From contig DAONJS010000001.1 in NCBI GenBank assembly GCA_035405785.1, positions 372,001-436,000 on the forward strand: a stretch of 64,000 nucleotides of DNA, read 5' to 3'. Of the stretch, positions 26,026 to 34,624 are shown in pieces. The number at the start of each line of letters is the position of its first letter. The stretch's first letter is position 1. The translations under genes were made by a program, and so were the position numbers. The stretch is from BPGX01 sp035405785. GTDB taxonomy: Bacteria; Bacteroidota; Bacteroidia; B-17B0; Aurantibacillaceae. Under the pieces are notes generated by a model. It worked only from the letters and a program-made list of their open reading frames with translations, made no database searches and was not told the origin of the DNA.

Positions 26026-27702
26026 TCACCTTCCTCCTTCGTAGAAGTTATTGTTGTTAGGGACAGTGGTTTTGATGTTTTCTAAAATTTCATCTATAGG
26101 TGTATCATAGCAAGCATTAGGTAAATTGATAGATAAGATGTATGACAGTGTAGGTGCTATTTGTGTAATACGATACAGGTCAGTACTTTCACTATGCTTT
26201 ATTTTCCATCCATAAAATATAAGTGGGATGTGTGTATCATAATTATATGCACTGCCGTGAGTAGTGCCTTTATCACCATAATCCATATTTCCGGGATGCA
26301 GTACAAATATAATATCACCACTTAATGAAGGTGAATATCCATTTGCAACTAATCCATATAAAGACCTGTCTTTAAAATTACTTCTTACTAAATCTTCTTT
26401 CAAAAACACTTCTGCTATTTCAGGATATTGATAACAAAATGTTTGAATGGATTGTTTTAGTTTGGTAATGTCTATTTTTTTACTTTGAATTTTTTCAATA
26501 TTCAAAAATATCTGTTCGTTATTCACTTCATATATTAAAGTTGAATCATTGTATTCTTGTTGAAGAAATTTCTTTAAATCTTGTTGTAATTTTGTTTCGC
26601 TAAAGTAATTGACGGGAAATTTATTGTCTTTCAGATATTGAGTATTGATAGCACCTGCATGATCTGCGGTGAGGAATAACAAATAATTATTTTTTCCAAT
26701 ATTTTTATCTAAAAAACTAATCAGATTATTCAAATCTCTGTCTAATCTATAATATGCATCTTCTAATTCTAATGCTTCTGTGCCGTAATAATGACCAATG
26801 TAATCGGTGCTTGAAAAACTAATACATAAAAAATCTGTTTGTGGATGTTGTCCTAATTTTTCATTGATGATACATTCTTTTGCAAGGTCAATGAGTATGC
26901 TGTTTCCATAAGGTGTGTATTTAAGAACATTGAATTTGTTGTTTTTTACATAATCAGAAAAATCATAAGGAAATTTTGGAGCGTGATTGCTTACAATAGA
27001 TCTTTCATATTTGTTGCTATCTGGTAATGTGCTGATGTATTTTTCTTTTGGTAAAAGCAAATCCCAGTTTTTTTGAAGATATTGTTTTGGTAATTGCTGA
27101 TTATTAAAGTTGATAATCCATTGAGGTAATTGCTGCAAATAAAATGTAGATGAAATGAAATTACCTGTTTCTTCATCCCACCAAAAAGCCGCATCTGCAA
27201 GATGTCCAGCAGGTAAAATAGCAGATCTGTCTTTTATAGAAATACCAATTACTTTACTTTTATCTTTGTAAAACAATTTAAGTTCATCTGTAATAGTTGA
27301 TGACTTTAAATTTCTGGGAGACATTTTTCCATTTGCATTATTTGTGCCAACAGAATTAACTGATTCATCAGAAACACAGTAAACATCTTTCTTTTGAAAC
27401 TTGTCAAACCAATCATTAGCAATAATGTTATGAAATCGTGGAGTAGTGCCTGTATAAATACTTGCGTGTCCGGGGGCTGTGTAAGTAGGGATATAATTGT
27501 AATGCACATTTTTCAAAAACACGCCTTCATTGATGAGTTTATTAAAACCACCTTTTGTAAAATTTTTTTGAAACTTAATGATGTAATCATATCGCATTTG
27601 ATCTACAACTATACCAACTATTAATTTTGGAACATCACTTTTATTTTGTTGTGAAAAAACATAAGTGGAAATAAAAATTAAACAATAAAAAATTTTTTTC
27701 AT
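26026..27702 (-). CDS. pafA: Alkaline phosphatase superfamily protein, PafA-like
   Basis: A 558-residue exported phosphatase of the Bacteroidota PafA type. The signal peptide is MKKIFYCLIFISTYVFSQQN. Metal and catalytic motifs include IVGIVVDQMRYDYI, the nucleophile Thr in TYTAPGHASIYTGTTP, STDYIGHYYGTEALE, FLTADHAG and THGSAYNYDTHIP. It would hydrolyse phosphomonoesters in the periplasm, with two zinc ions expected. A TATATTTG promoter lies 16 nt upstream, divergent from the RimB-like gene. The exact substrate range cannot be read from sequence, and a related phosphodiesterase activity is possible. Confidence 0.87.
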   Translation of the reverse strand: MKKIFYCLIFISTYVFSQQNKSDVPKLIVGIVVDQMRYDYIIKFQKNFTKGGFNKLINEGVFLKNVHYNYIPTYTAPGHASIYTGTTPRFHNIIANDWFDKFQKKDVYCVSDESVNSVGTNNANGKMSPRNLKSSTITDELKLFYKDKSKVIGISIKDRSAILPAGHLADAAFWWDEETGNFISSTFYLQQLPQWIINFNNQQLPKQYLQKNWDLLLPKEKYISTLPDSNKYERSIVSNHAPKFPYDFSDYVKNNKFNVLKYTPYGNSILIDLAKECIINEKLGQHPQTDFLCISFSSTDYIGHYYGTEALELEDAYYRLDRDLNNLISFLDKNIGKNNYLLFLTADHAGAINTQYLKDNKFPVNYFSETKLQQDLKKFLQQEYNDSTLIYEVNNEQIFLNIEKIQSKKIDITKLKQSIQTFCYQYPEIAEVFLKEDLVRSNFKDRSLYGLVANGYSPSLSGDIIFVLHPGNMDYGDKGTTHGSAYNYDTHIPLIFYGWKIKHSESTDLYRITQIAPTLSYILSINLPNACYDTPIDEILENIKTTVPNNNNFYEGGR

Positions 27703-27718
27703 AAATTTAAATTTGTGG

Positions 27719-27726
27719 CAAATATA
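27719..27726 (-). promoter_or_regulatory. pafA -7 box (TATATTTG)
   Basis: Exact TAnnTTTG match on the minus strand, 16 nt from the pafA ATG and 37 nt from the divergent box at 27764. Confidence 0.6.
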
Positions 27727-27763
27727 AGTTTATCTCTAAAACATTACTGCATTATATTTTGAT

Positions 27764-27771
27764 TAAATTTG
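27764..27771 (+). promoter_or_regulatory. RimB-like gene -7 box (TAAATTTG)
   Basis: Exact TAnnTTTG match with only 4 nt before the ATG at 27776, implying a leaderless mRNA. Confidence 0.55.
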
Positions 27772-27775
27772 AGCG

Positions 27776-28180
27776 ATGGCAAAAAAACAAAGAGAAAAAA
27801 TTTTAATAGGCAGATGCGAGTATATTGACTTGCCAGAGTTAGGTTTGTATAATGTAGAAGCAAAGATAGATACAGGGGCTTATACATCTGCATTGCATTG
27901 TGAATCAATAAAAGTAATCAATGGCAAATTATGTATTCAAATTTTTTCTTCGGATAAAGAAATTTGTTTTGACACATTTGAAAAAAAGAGTATTAAAAAC
28001 ACATCGGGAATAGCAGAGGAAAGATTTGTAATTAAAACAACAATTATTTTAGCCAATAGAAAAATAAAAATATCTTTATCTCTTACTAATCGTTCTGAAA
28101 TGAAATATCCAGTGTTATTAGGCAGAAAAGCTATTAAAGGAAAATTTATTGTAGATGTAGAAAAGAAATTTTTATGGTGA
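27776..28180 (+). CDS. RimB/ATP-dependent zinc protease family, retropepsin-like
   Basis: A 134-residue protein of the family often named ATP-dependent zinc protease and found with RimK-type ligases. GRCEYIDLPELGLYNVEAKI leads into DTGAYTSALHC, which looks like a retropepsin active-site loop with the catalytic Asp. YPVLLGRKAIKGKFIVDV is the conserved C-terminus. No RimK ligase gene is adjacent, so its substrate is unknown. The mRNA appears leaderless, because the TAAATTTG box ends 4 nt before the ATG. Confidence 0.85.
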   Translation: MAKKQREKILIGRCEYIDLPELGLYNVEAKIDTGAYTSALHCESIKVINGKLCIQIFSSDKEICFDTFEKKSIKNTSGIAEERFVIKTTIILANRKIKISLSLTNRSEMKYPVLLGRKAIKGKFIVDVEKKFLW

Positions 28181-28239
28181 ATTTTTAATAAGAAAACTTT
28201 TCGTTTTTCATTATTATTCTTCCACTCCTAATTTTTTTT

Positions 28240-28263
28240 ACCGCAAAGACGCTAAGACGCAGA
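28240..28263. repeat. Octamer triplet, inverted copy
   Basis: ACCGCAAA, GACGCTAA and GACGCAGA, the reverse complement of the octamer family at 18073 and 25971. Confidence 0.65.
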
Positions 28264-28272
28264 GATTAATGA

Positions 28273-28355
28273 GTTTTGAGCGTTTAGTTTTTAGTTATCC
28301 TTTTAATAAAAAAATTGAGCATTGAACATTGAGCATTGAATATTGAACATTGAGG
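28273..28355. repeat. Heptamer arrays GTTTTTA and ATTGARN
   Basis: Four GTTTTTA-type units run from 28273 to 28300. Six contiguous units run from 28314 to 28355: ATTGAGC, ATTGAAC, ATTGAGC, ATTGAAT, ATTGAAC, ATTGAGG. The region separates convergent genes, and the rest of the 220-nt gap is AT-rich. Confidence 0.75.
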
Positions 28356-28400
28356 ATTTTATAAAATAATTAAAACCTATAAAAAATGTAATTACCAACT

Positions 28401-29372
28401 TCATTTCATCACAGTTCTAAAATCTTCGTCATCTAAAATTGATAAATAACTTTTGTATCGGCTATATGAAATTTCTTTATTTTCAAGGGCTTCTAAAACT
28501 TTACATCCAGGTTCATTTAAGTGGAGGCAATTATTAAATTTACATTGACCTAAAAATTTTCTCATTTCTGGAAAGTAGTGGCTTATTTCATATTTATCCA
28601 TATTAACTATACCAAACTCTTTAATACCGGGTGTATCAATCACAAATCCACCAAATGAGAGTGGCAGCAATTCTGCATAAGTTGTAGTGTGTTTGCCTTT
28701 CAGATGTTTGTATGAAACTTTTCCAACTTTTAACTTCAAATCAGGTTGAATGGCATTAATTATTGATGATTTGCCAACGCCTGAATGTCCTGAAATTAAA
28801 GATATTTTATTCTTTAATAATTGTTTAAATGATTCTAAGCTTTCAGGATGTTTGATAGATGTGAATAATACAGTGTAACCAATGTTTTTGTAAATATCGG
28901 CTAATTCTTGCTGATACTTTAATGCTTGATCGTCATCTTCAATCAAATCAATTTTATGAAAAACAATAGCAGCAGGAATTGAATATGCTTCGGCTGTTAC
29001 TAAAAATCTATCAATAAATCCAGTGCTTGTTGCAGGAACAGCTATGCTTGCCATAATAATGGCTAAATCAATGTTTGCTGCAATAATATGTGTGAGTTTG
29101 CTTTGATTAGTGGCTTTGCGAATGATATAATTTTTTCTTTGCAACACATCATCTATTGCCCATCCATTTTCGGTTTGAATTAATTTTACATAATCGCCAA
29201 CTACAACAGGATTAGTGCTTTTGAAATTTTCTAATCTCAATTTTCCACGCAATACTGCATCTACAACTTTTGTTTCAGAAAAAACTTGAGATAATGGATT
29301 ATTAATTTTTTCATCATCAAACAGCCAAACTTTGTAATGACTTCCTGTGCTTTTAAGAACAAGACCTTTCAT
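28401..29372 (-). CDS. rsgA: Small ribosomal subunit biogenesis GTPase RsgA
   Basis: A 323-residue circularly permuted GTPase that matures the 30S subunit. Order: OB fold (1 to about 100), then the G domain in G4-G1-G3 order with VFHKIDLI, GHSGVGKSSIINAI and VIDTPGIKEFG, and a C-terminal zinc site CKFNNCLHLNEPGC (C-x4-C-x-H-x5-C). Length is slightly above average. It is monocistronic by spacing: 117 nt separate it from the barrel gene upstream. Confidence 0.96.
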   Translation of the reverse strand: MKGLVLKSTGSHYKVWLFDDEKINNPLSQVFSETKVVDAVLRGKLRLENFKSTNPVVVGDYVKLIQTENGWAIDDVLQRKNYIIRKATNQSKLTHIIAANIDLAIIMASIAVPATSTGFIDRFLVTAEAYSIPAAIVFHKIDLIEDDDQALKYQQELADIYKNIGYTVLFTSIKHPESLESFKQLLKNKISLISGHSGVGKSSIINAIQPDLKLKVGKVSYKHLKGKHTTTYAELLPLSFGGFVIDTPGIKEFGIVNMDKYEISHYFPEMRKFLGQCKFNNCLHLNEPGCKVLEALENKEISYSRYKSYLSILDDEDFRTVMK

Positions 29373-29489
29373 TTGAAATTATTAATTTGTTTTATGGGCA
29401 GATGGAATTCCATGATTGCAAACTTTTGAAGAAATATATTCATCTTTGTGCTTGGTCGCAATGATTTTTGTTTCATTGATGTTTACACT

Positions 29490-30854
29490 TTAATCATATT
29501 TGTATTTGATAAACCATTTGTCATTAAGCGTAATACCGATATTTATCTTAAATATATTTTCCCGCAATGGAAAATCTTTATTACCTTTTATGAGATACTG
29601 TGCTGAAATATGCATTGCAGAAAACGCTCTGTATAAGCCCATAGGCAAACTAATTCCTGCAGATATTGAAAACAAAGGAACGGGCTTCCCTTTATATTCC
29701 TGATATCCGCTGGTGTATCCAATGCCCATTCTATAAATTACTTTATCAAAATAATTTCCTTTACCAGTAGCAAATCTATCCGGTTGATAAAAGCCGCCGA
29801 TATTGATTTCAAAATTATCAGTAACATTTGTGGCAATTTTATCTAAACGAAAATTTTTCCAGTTTGTATAATGAGCGTCAATATTAAGCCCTGCTTTATT
29901 AGTAATTATATATGAAACACCAGTTCCAACGCTTGTTGGTAATTTTAATTTTCCAATTTCATTTTCAGAATATAAAACAGTATCAACAATATATTTTTCA
30001 CCAAAATAATTATATGAAAAATTGTAAGCAAGATAATCGTTAATGACTTTTAATTGTGAAGGATTTGAAAAATTTAAACCAAAGTGTAATGATTTAGTTT
30101 TATCAGCATTTAAGGTTACAAAAGTTTGAATGCCAATATCAGCAGAAACACCATTTATTCTGTATCTGCGGTCATTTACAAAATTGTAATATGTGGTATT
30201 GCTTGGGTAATTGACAGTGGCAGTTTGTCCAAGTTCACCAAAAATATAATGCACATTAGCACCAATGGATGTGTGTGATAAAATTTCTTTTACAAGGGTA
30301 GAATTTGTATCAAGTTGTTTAAAGTATTTTGAAAGAGAAAAACCATAAGCGGCAAAAACTTTGTTTAATCCGCCTGAACCGTCATAAACATAATTCACAT
30401 TTCCAATGTTGTTGACAAATTCGTTTTGATTTATTTTATATCCCACAAAAGAGTAGGGTAGTAAGCCAAAGCAAAATCCAGAATGTCTTTTTATAGGAAA
30501 GCCAATAACTAATGAATTAAAATTTATTGATTTATATTTGACTTTGTAATTTTGTTGATTGATGATGTTTGTGTTGTAATAATTAACGCCAGCTTCTATA
30601 ACAGTAAGTCGTATTGATGATAAAGATGCAGGGTTCAAAAGATTGATGAACATTGGTGCAGTTGTATCTACAGGAAGAGCAATACCGCTGTTATTCATTG
30701 CTTTTTGATATGCTAAAGAATTTTCTTGAATGTCGCCAATGCCGTATCTTGAAAATGGCGTGTATGTATTAAATTGAGCGAATGTAGAAGTGAATAAACT
30801 TATTAGCAACAGAATTAAACTAAAAATTTTATTTTTGATATTCCAGTATTTCAT
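29490..30854 (-). CDS. Outer-membrane beta-barrel protein beside coaX
   Basis: A 454-residue exported barrel protein with signal segment FSLILLLISLFTSTFAQFNT. It opens with YTPFSRYGIGDIQENSLAYQ and has a hydrophobic mid-region pattern similar to FadL/PorV-type outer-membrane proteins (VIEAGVNYYNTNII, FGFSLSKYFKQLD). It ends in INIGITLNDKWFIKYKYD, a terminal strand. A homologue next to coaX is, to my knowledge, common in Bacteroidota, but its function is not established. Its ATG lies within the coaX coding region, giving a 26-nt overlap. Confidence 0.75.
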   Translation of the reverse strand: MKYWNIKNKIFSLILLLISLFTSTFAQFNTYTPFSRYGIGDIQENSLAYQKAMNNSGIALPVDTTAPMFINLLNPASLSSIRLTVIEAGVNYYNTNIINQQNYKVKYKSINFNSLVIGFPIKRHSGFCFGLLPYSFVGYKINQNEFVNNIGNVNYVYDGSGGLNKVFAAYGFSLSKYFKQLDTNSTLVKEILSHTSIGANVHYIFGELGQTATVNYPSNTTYYNFVNDRRYRINGVSADIGIQTFVTLNADKTKSLHFGLNFSNPSQLKVINDYLAYNFSYNYFGEKYIVDTVLYSENEIGKLKLPTSVGTGVSYIITNKAGLNIDAHYTNWKNFRLDKIATNVTDNFEINIGGFYQPDRFATGKGNYFDKVIYRMGIGYTSGYQEYKGKPVPLFSISAGISLPMGLYRAFSAMHISAQYLIKGNKDFPLRENIFKINIGITLNDKWFIKYKYD

Positions 30855-31563
30855 TTAAACCGTTTAATATTAAATAAGGGCGTAAAAATACTTTTCTTTC
30901 TAATAGTTTTTCAAAAAAGTTTGCATCCCCACCTGTAATAACAATTTTTATATTATCAGAATATCTTTTAGAAACCTCAGAAATGAAATAATTGATTTCG
31001 GAAACACATCCTAAAATAACTCCAGAATGTAAATTGTCATTTGTGTTTTTTCCAATAATAGCAGGCAATTCAGAAGGAATTGAGTTTTCCAAATTGGGTA
31101 ATTTTCCTGTAAAATGATGTAAAGATTTGTATCTAATTTTTAATCCCGGCGAAATAGCGCCGCCACAAAATGTTTTTTGATGAATAACATTATATTTAAT
31201 GCAAGTTCCAAAATCTATATTAAGAATAGTGTCATTAGAAAATTCTGCAATCACTCCAGAAGCCGCGGCAATTCTATCACTGCCAATTGTATCACTTTCA
31301 TAATCAATATCAAAAAATAGAGGTAATTTTTTTGAAAGATAATAAATTGGAACAGAAGGAATAATTTTAGTGAGATAGTTAGTTAGTTCAATATTGCTGA
31401 CATTGCTGATAATGATTTTTTTAATTTGCAGGATGATATTTTTGAGTTCAGAGTTTTGAATAAGTTCATTAATAGAATTAAAGACAAAAAAATGTTGAAT
31501 ATGTTTGTTTTCAAAAACAGCAACTTTAGTTCGGGTATTTCCAATATCAATAACTAAATTCAT
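30829..31563 (-). CDS. coaX: Type III pantothenate kinase
   Basis: A 244-residue cytosolic kinase, the first step of coenzyme A synthesis. Phosphate-binding motif MNLVIDIGNTRTKVAVF is at the N-terminus. Other ASKHA-fold motifs are DSDRIAAA-like SDRIAAASG, NIDFGTCIKYNVI and GGAISPGLKIRYKSLHHFTG. A TACATTTG promoter lies 17 nt upstream. The downstream barrel gene overlaps its 3' end by 26 nt, so the two are translated from one message. Confidence 0.95.
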   Translation of the reverse strand: MNLVIDIGNTRTKVAVFENKHIQHFFVFNSINELIQNSELKNIILQIKKIIISNVSNIELTNYLTKIIPSVPIYYLSKKLPLFFDIDYESDTIGSDRIAAASGVIAEFSNDTILNIDFGTCIKYNVIHQKTFCGGAISPGLKIRYKSLHHFTGKLPNLENSIPSELPAIIGKNTNDNLHSGVILGCVSEINYFISEVSKRYSDNIKIVITGGDANFFEKLLERKVFLRPYLILNGLNEILEYQK

Positions 31564-31580
31564 AGTGCGAATTGAGAATG

Positions 31581-31588
31581 CAAATGTA
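31581..31588 (-). promoter_or_regulatory. coaX -7 box (TACATTTG)
   Basis: Exact TAnnTTTG match on the minus strand, 17 nt from the coaX ATG. Confidence 0.6.
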
Positions 31589-31675
31589 AAGAAATAAAGG
31601 GTGAGGATAAAAAAACTAATAATTAGTTAGAAATGATAAATAATATTTTTTAGGGGAGAGTAAAACAAACAAAAG

Positions 31676-31748
<73 letters not shown>

Positions 31749-31856
31749 ATTTATCAAAGTACTTTTAATTTTCGGGTGCAATTATACAAAATAAATTATG
31801 AATAATGCAAATTTAAAATAATGATCAATCTAAATATCTTTTTAATTAAAACAATT

Positions 31857-32729
31857 CTACTTCTTATTCTTTTTAATCAAAGACATTAAATATTGTCCGT
31901 ATCCGCTTTTCATTAATGGTTGGGCAATTTTTTCTAATTGTTCCTCATTAATATACCCCATATTATAGGCCACTTCTTCTATACATCCAATTTTTAAACC
32001 TTGTCTTTCTTCAATTGTTTGCACAAATAATCCTGCTTGCATTAATGATGTGAATGTGCCAGTATCTAACCATGCTGTACCCCTTTCCATTACTTTCACT
32101 TTTAGTTTGCCTCGCTTTAAGTATTCTTTATTAACATCGGTAATTTCATATTCACCTCTTGCAGAAGGTTTAAGATTTTTAGCAATTTCTATTACATCAT
32201 TATCATAAAAATATAAACCAGGAACGGCATAATTAGATTTTGGTTGTTTGGGTTTTTCTTCAATTGAAATTACATTGAAATGTTCATCAAATTCTACTAC
32301 ACCGTACCTTTCAGGATCGCTTACATGGTATGCAAAAATTATTCCGCCATCAGGATTATTACACTGCTGTAACATTCTTCCAAATCCAGTACCATAAAAG
32401 ATATTATCACCTAAAATCAAAGCGACTTTATCTTTTCCAATAAAATGTTCTCCAATAGTAAATGCTTGTGCTAAACCTTCTGGTTTTTCTTGAATAGCAT
32501 AAGAAAATTGACATCCTAAATTTTTTCCGTCTCCTAATAGTTTTTGAAACAAAGGCATATCGTGAGGTGTAGAAATAATCAAAATGTCTCTAATGCCCGC
32601 CATCATTAAAGCAGATAATGGATAATAAATCATTGGCTTATCATATACAGGTATAATTTGTTTGCTAATAGCCAGTGTAATAGGGTGTAATCTTGTACCA
32701 GAACCACCTGCTAAAATTATTCCTTTCAT
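31857..32729 (-). CDS. rfbA: Glucose-1-phosphate thymidylyltransferase
   Basis: A 290-residue nucleotidyltransferase making dTDP-glucose, the entry to dTDP-rhamnose and other deoxysugars. It has MKGIILAGGSGTRLHPIT, VYDKPMIYYPLSALMMAG, LGDNIFYG, VVEFDE and TAWLDTGT. Length is exactly typical. rfbB, rfbC and rfbD are not nearby. A glucosaminidase gene is divergent and the sugar-modification operon at 33387 follows it. Confidence 0.96.
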   Translation of the reverse strand: MKGIILAGGSGTRLHPITLAISKQIIPVYDKPMIYYPLSALMMAGIRDILIISTPHDMPLFQKLLGDGKNLGCQFSYAIQEKPEGLAQAFTIGEHFIGKDKVALILGDNIFYGTGFGRMLQQCNNPDGGIIFAYHVSDPERYGVVEFDEHFNVISIEEKPKQPKSNYAVPGLYFYDNDVIEIAKNLKPSARGEYEITDVNKEYLKRGKLKVKVMERGTAWLDTGTFTSLMQAGLFVQTIEERQGLKIGCIEEVAYNMGYINEEQLEKIAQPLMKSGYGQYLMSLIKKNKK

Positions 32730-32783
32730 AGTTTTTTTGTGCTAATATACAGACAGAAATTTTATTTGTAAAAATAAATTTTG

Positions 32784-32791
32784 TATAATTG
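32784..32791 (+). promoter_or_regulatory. Glucosaminidase gene -7 box (TATAATTG)
   Basis: One mismatch to TAnnTTTG, 7 nt before the ATG at 32799. It lies inside the TTG-initiated extension from 32781. Confidence 0.45.
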
Positions 32792-32798
32792 CCAACCT

Positions 32799-33374
32799 AT
32801 GAAAAAGTACTTAAGTTTTCTATTAATTTATTCTTTTGTATCTATTTCACAAAATAATGAAAAGGTTATACAATACATTAAAAATTACTCACATTTTGCA
32901 GTGATTGAAATGTATAAGTATAAAATACCTGCAAGTATCACACTTGCTCAGGCAATTATTGAAAGTGGTGCAGGAACCAGTGAATTAGCCATCAATGCTA
33001 ATAATCATTTTGGAATAAAGTGTCATGCAGATTGGGAAGGCATGAATTATATTCAGGATGATGATGAAACTACAGAATGTTTTAGAAAATATTTTTCAGT
33101 AGAAGAATCATACAGAGATCATAGTTTGTTTATTGTAAGTCGTCCAAGATATAATGAGCTTTTTAATTTGCCGATATATGATTACAAAGCATGGTGCTAT
33201 GGTTTAAAAAATTGTGGGTATGCAACACAGCCCGAATACCCGGAGAAATTGATTAAGATTATTGAACAATATCAATTATACAAATTAGATCACTTGTGGA
33301 TTTATGATACAGAAGAAGAAGCATTGAGCAATTTACCAATGCAATTAAATAATTTATATTTGAAAAAGGGGTAA
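32799..33374 (+). CDS. Exported glucosaminidase-domain protein (FlgJ-like muramidase)
   Basis: A 191-residue exported hydrolase of the Glucosaminidase (GH73) family that cuts peptidoglycan. The signal peptide is MKKYLSFLLIYSFVSISQN. The catalytic domain begins IPASITLAQAIIESGAGTSE, with the general acid Glu in IIESGAG, then NNHFGIKCHADW, YFSVEESYRDHSLFI and YDYKAWCYGLKNCGYAT. It lacks the LysM tail seen in many relatives. I chose ATG 32799; a TTG at 32781 adds six residues but precedes the signal peptide and overlaps the -7 box. The glycosyltransferase gene follows 12 nt later. Confidence 0.88.
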   Translation: MKKYLSFLLIYSFVSISQNNEKVIQYIKNYSHFAVIEMYKYKIPASITLAQAIIESGAGTSELAINANNHFGIKCHADWEGMNYIQDDDETTECFRKYFSVEESYRDHSLFIVSRPRYNELFNLPIYDYKAWCYGLKNCGYATQPEYPEKLIKIIEQYQLYKLDHLWIYDTEEEALSNLPMQLNNLYLKKG

Positions 33375-33386
33375 AAATTATTACTC

Positions 33387-34034
33387 ATGATAGTTTCTGT
33401 TATTATTACAACATACAATTATGCACATTTTGTTGAAAGGTGTATTAGAAGTGTATCAGATCAATCATTGAGTAAAGATTTGTATGAAATAATTATTGTG
33501 AACGATGCCAGCACAGATTATACAAAAGACGTATTGGAAAATTACACGGATGTTGCAAGGATATTCAATTTAGAAAAAAATGTTGGATTAGCTGCTGCCA
33601 GAAATTTTGGTATAAAAAAGGCACGAGGACAATTTGTGGTATTTATAGATGCTGATGATTACATTCAAAAAGATATGTTATTAGTTCAAAAAACATTTTT
33701 GACAGAAAATAATAAATTAGATGCAGTTTCGGTAGATTACTATTTGGTAGATGAAAGAGGTACTCATATAGAGCATGTCAGTGCAGAGGAAAAACCTATT
33801 GCGTGTGGAATAATGTTTCGTAAAGATTTATTATACGATGTTGGTCTTTACGACGAAAATTTTAGAGCAAGAGAAGACGAAGATCTAAGAATAAGATTTT
33901 TACAGAAGTATAAAATTTTTAATATTCCTTTGCCACTATATAGATACAGAAGGCACAATAATAATTTAACTAATGATGAGAATAAGATGAAAAAATATAA
34001 GAAATATTTAAAGAAAAAACATAAAAATTTATGA
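33387..34034 (+). CDS. Glycosyltransferase family 2
   Basis: A 215-residue GT-A fold enzyme. VSVIITTYNYAHFVERCIRS opens the nucleotide site, IIVNDASTD follows, and VFIDADDYI supplies the DxD-type metal motif. Its C-terminus is Lys-rich (KKYKKYLKKKHKNL). The stop overlaps the start of the acetyltransferase gene by 4 nt, and that gene overlaps the SpsF-like gene by 4 nt, so the three are translationally coupled. It likely adds a modified sugar to a surface polymer; donor and acceptor are unknown. Confidence 0.88.
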   Translation: MIVSVIITTYNYAHFVERCIRSVSDQSLSKDLYEIIIVNDASTDYTKDVLENYTDVARIFNLEKNVGLAAARNFGIKKARGQFVVFIDADDYIQKDMLLVQKTFLTENNKLDAVSVDYYLVDERGTHIEHVSAEEKPIACGIMFRKDLLYDVGLYDENFRAREDEDLRIRFLQKYKIFNIPLPLYRYRRHNNNLTNDENKMKKYKKYLKKKHKNL

Positions 34035-34624
34035 GAGTTTATTTAAGAGAACTTACTTTTGATGATGTTAATGAAGAATATTTATCATGGTTTAAAGATA
34101 ATGAAGTTACAAGTTTTTTAGAAGTAGATGGAAAAAGTTTAACAAAGAAGATTGTAGAGGAATATATTGATGAAGGTAGAAAAACAGGAACGTATTATAT
34201 GTATGCGATTTGTTATAAGGATAATGATAAACATATTGGTAATCTTAAAATTGGACCAATTAATAAAAAGCACCTTGTTTCTGATTTGGTTTGTGTAATT
34301 GGTGATAAAAAATATTGGGGAAAGGGGTTAGCAACAGAAGCTATATCATTAGGCAATAAACTTGCATTTGAGAAATACGGAATTAGAAAATTACATGGAC
34401 AAATTTATGCTGACAATATAGGTAGCATTAAAGCATATTGTAAAGCAGGATGGATAATTGAAGGTGTTATTAAAGGAAGATATTTAGTAAATGGAAAACC
34501 AATGGATCAAATATTAGTCAGTTGTAATAATCCAAAGTTTTTTAATCCAAGTGACCAAGATAATTATAATGTAGAAAAATTAAAAGAATGGATTGAATTT
34601 CGTTCTAAATTTATCAACTCATGA
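34031..34624 (+). CDS. GNAT-family N-acetyltransferase (PseH/RimJ-like)
   Basis: A 197-residue GNAT enzyme. RVYLRELTFDDVNEEYLSWF and EVTSFLE are typical of sugar-modifying GNATs such as PseH. The acetyl-CoA loop is IGDKKYWGKGLATEAI, followed by YADNIGSIKAYCKAGW and EGVIKGRYLVNGKPMDQI. By its place between a glycosyltransferase and an SpsF-like cytidylyltransferase, it probably N-acylates an amino sugar. Protein acetylation is the less likely alternative. Confidence 0.85.
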   Translation: MRVYLRELTFDDVNEEYLSWFKDNEVTSFLEVDGKSLTKKIVEEYIDEGRKTGTYYMYAICYKDNDKHIGNLKIGPINKKHLVSDLVCVIGDKKYWGKGLATEAISLGNKLAFEKYGIRKLHGQIYADNIGSIKAYCKAGWIIEGVIKGRYLVNGKPMDQILVSCNNPKFFNPSDQDNYNVEKLKEWIEFRSKFINS

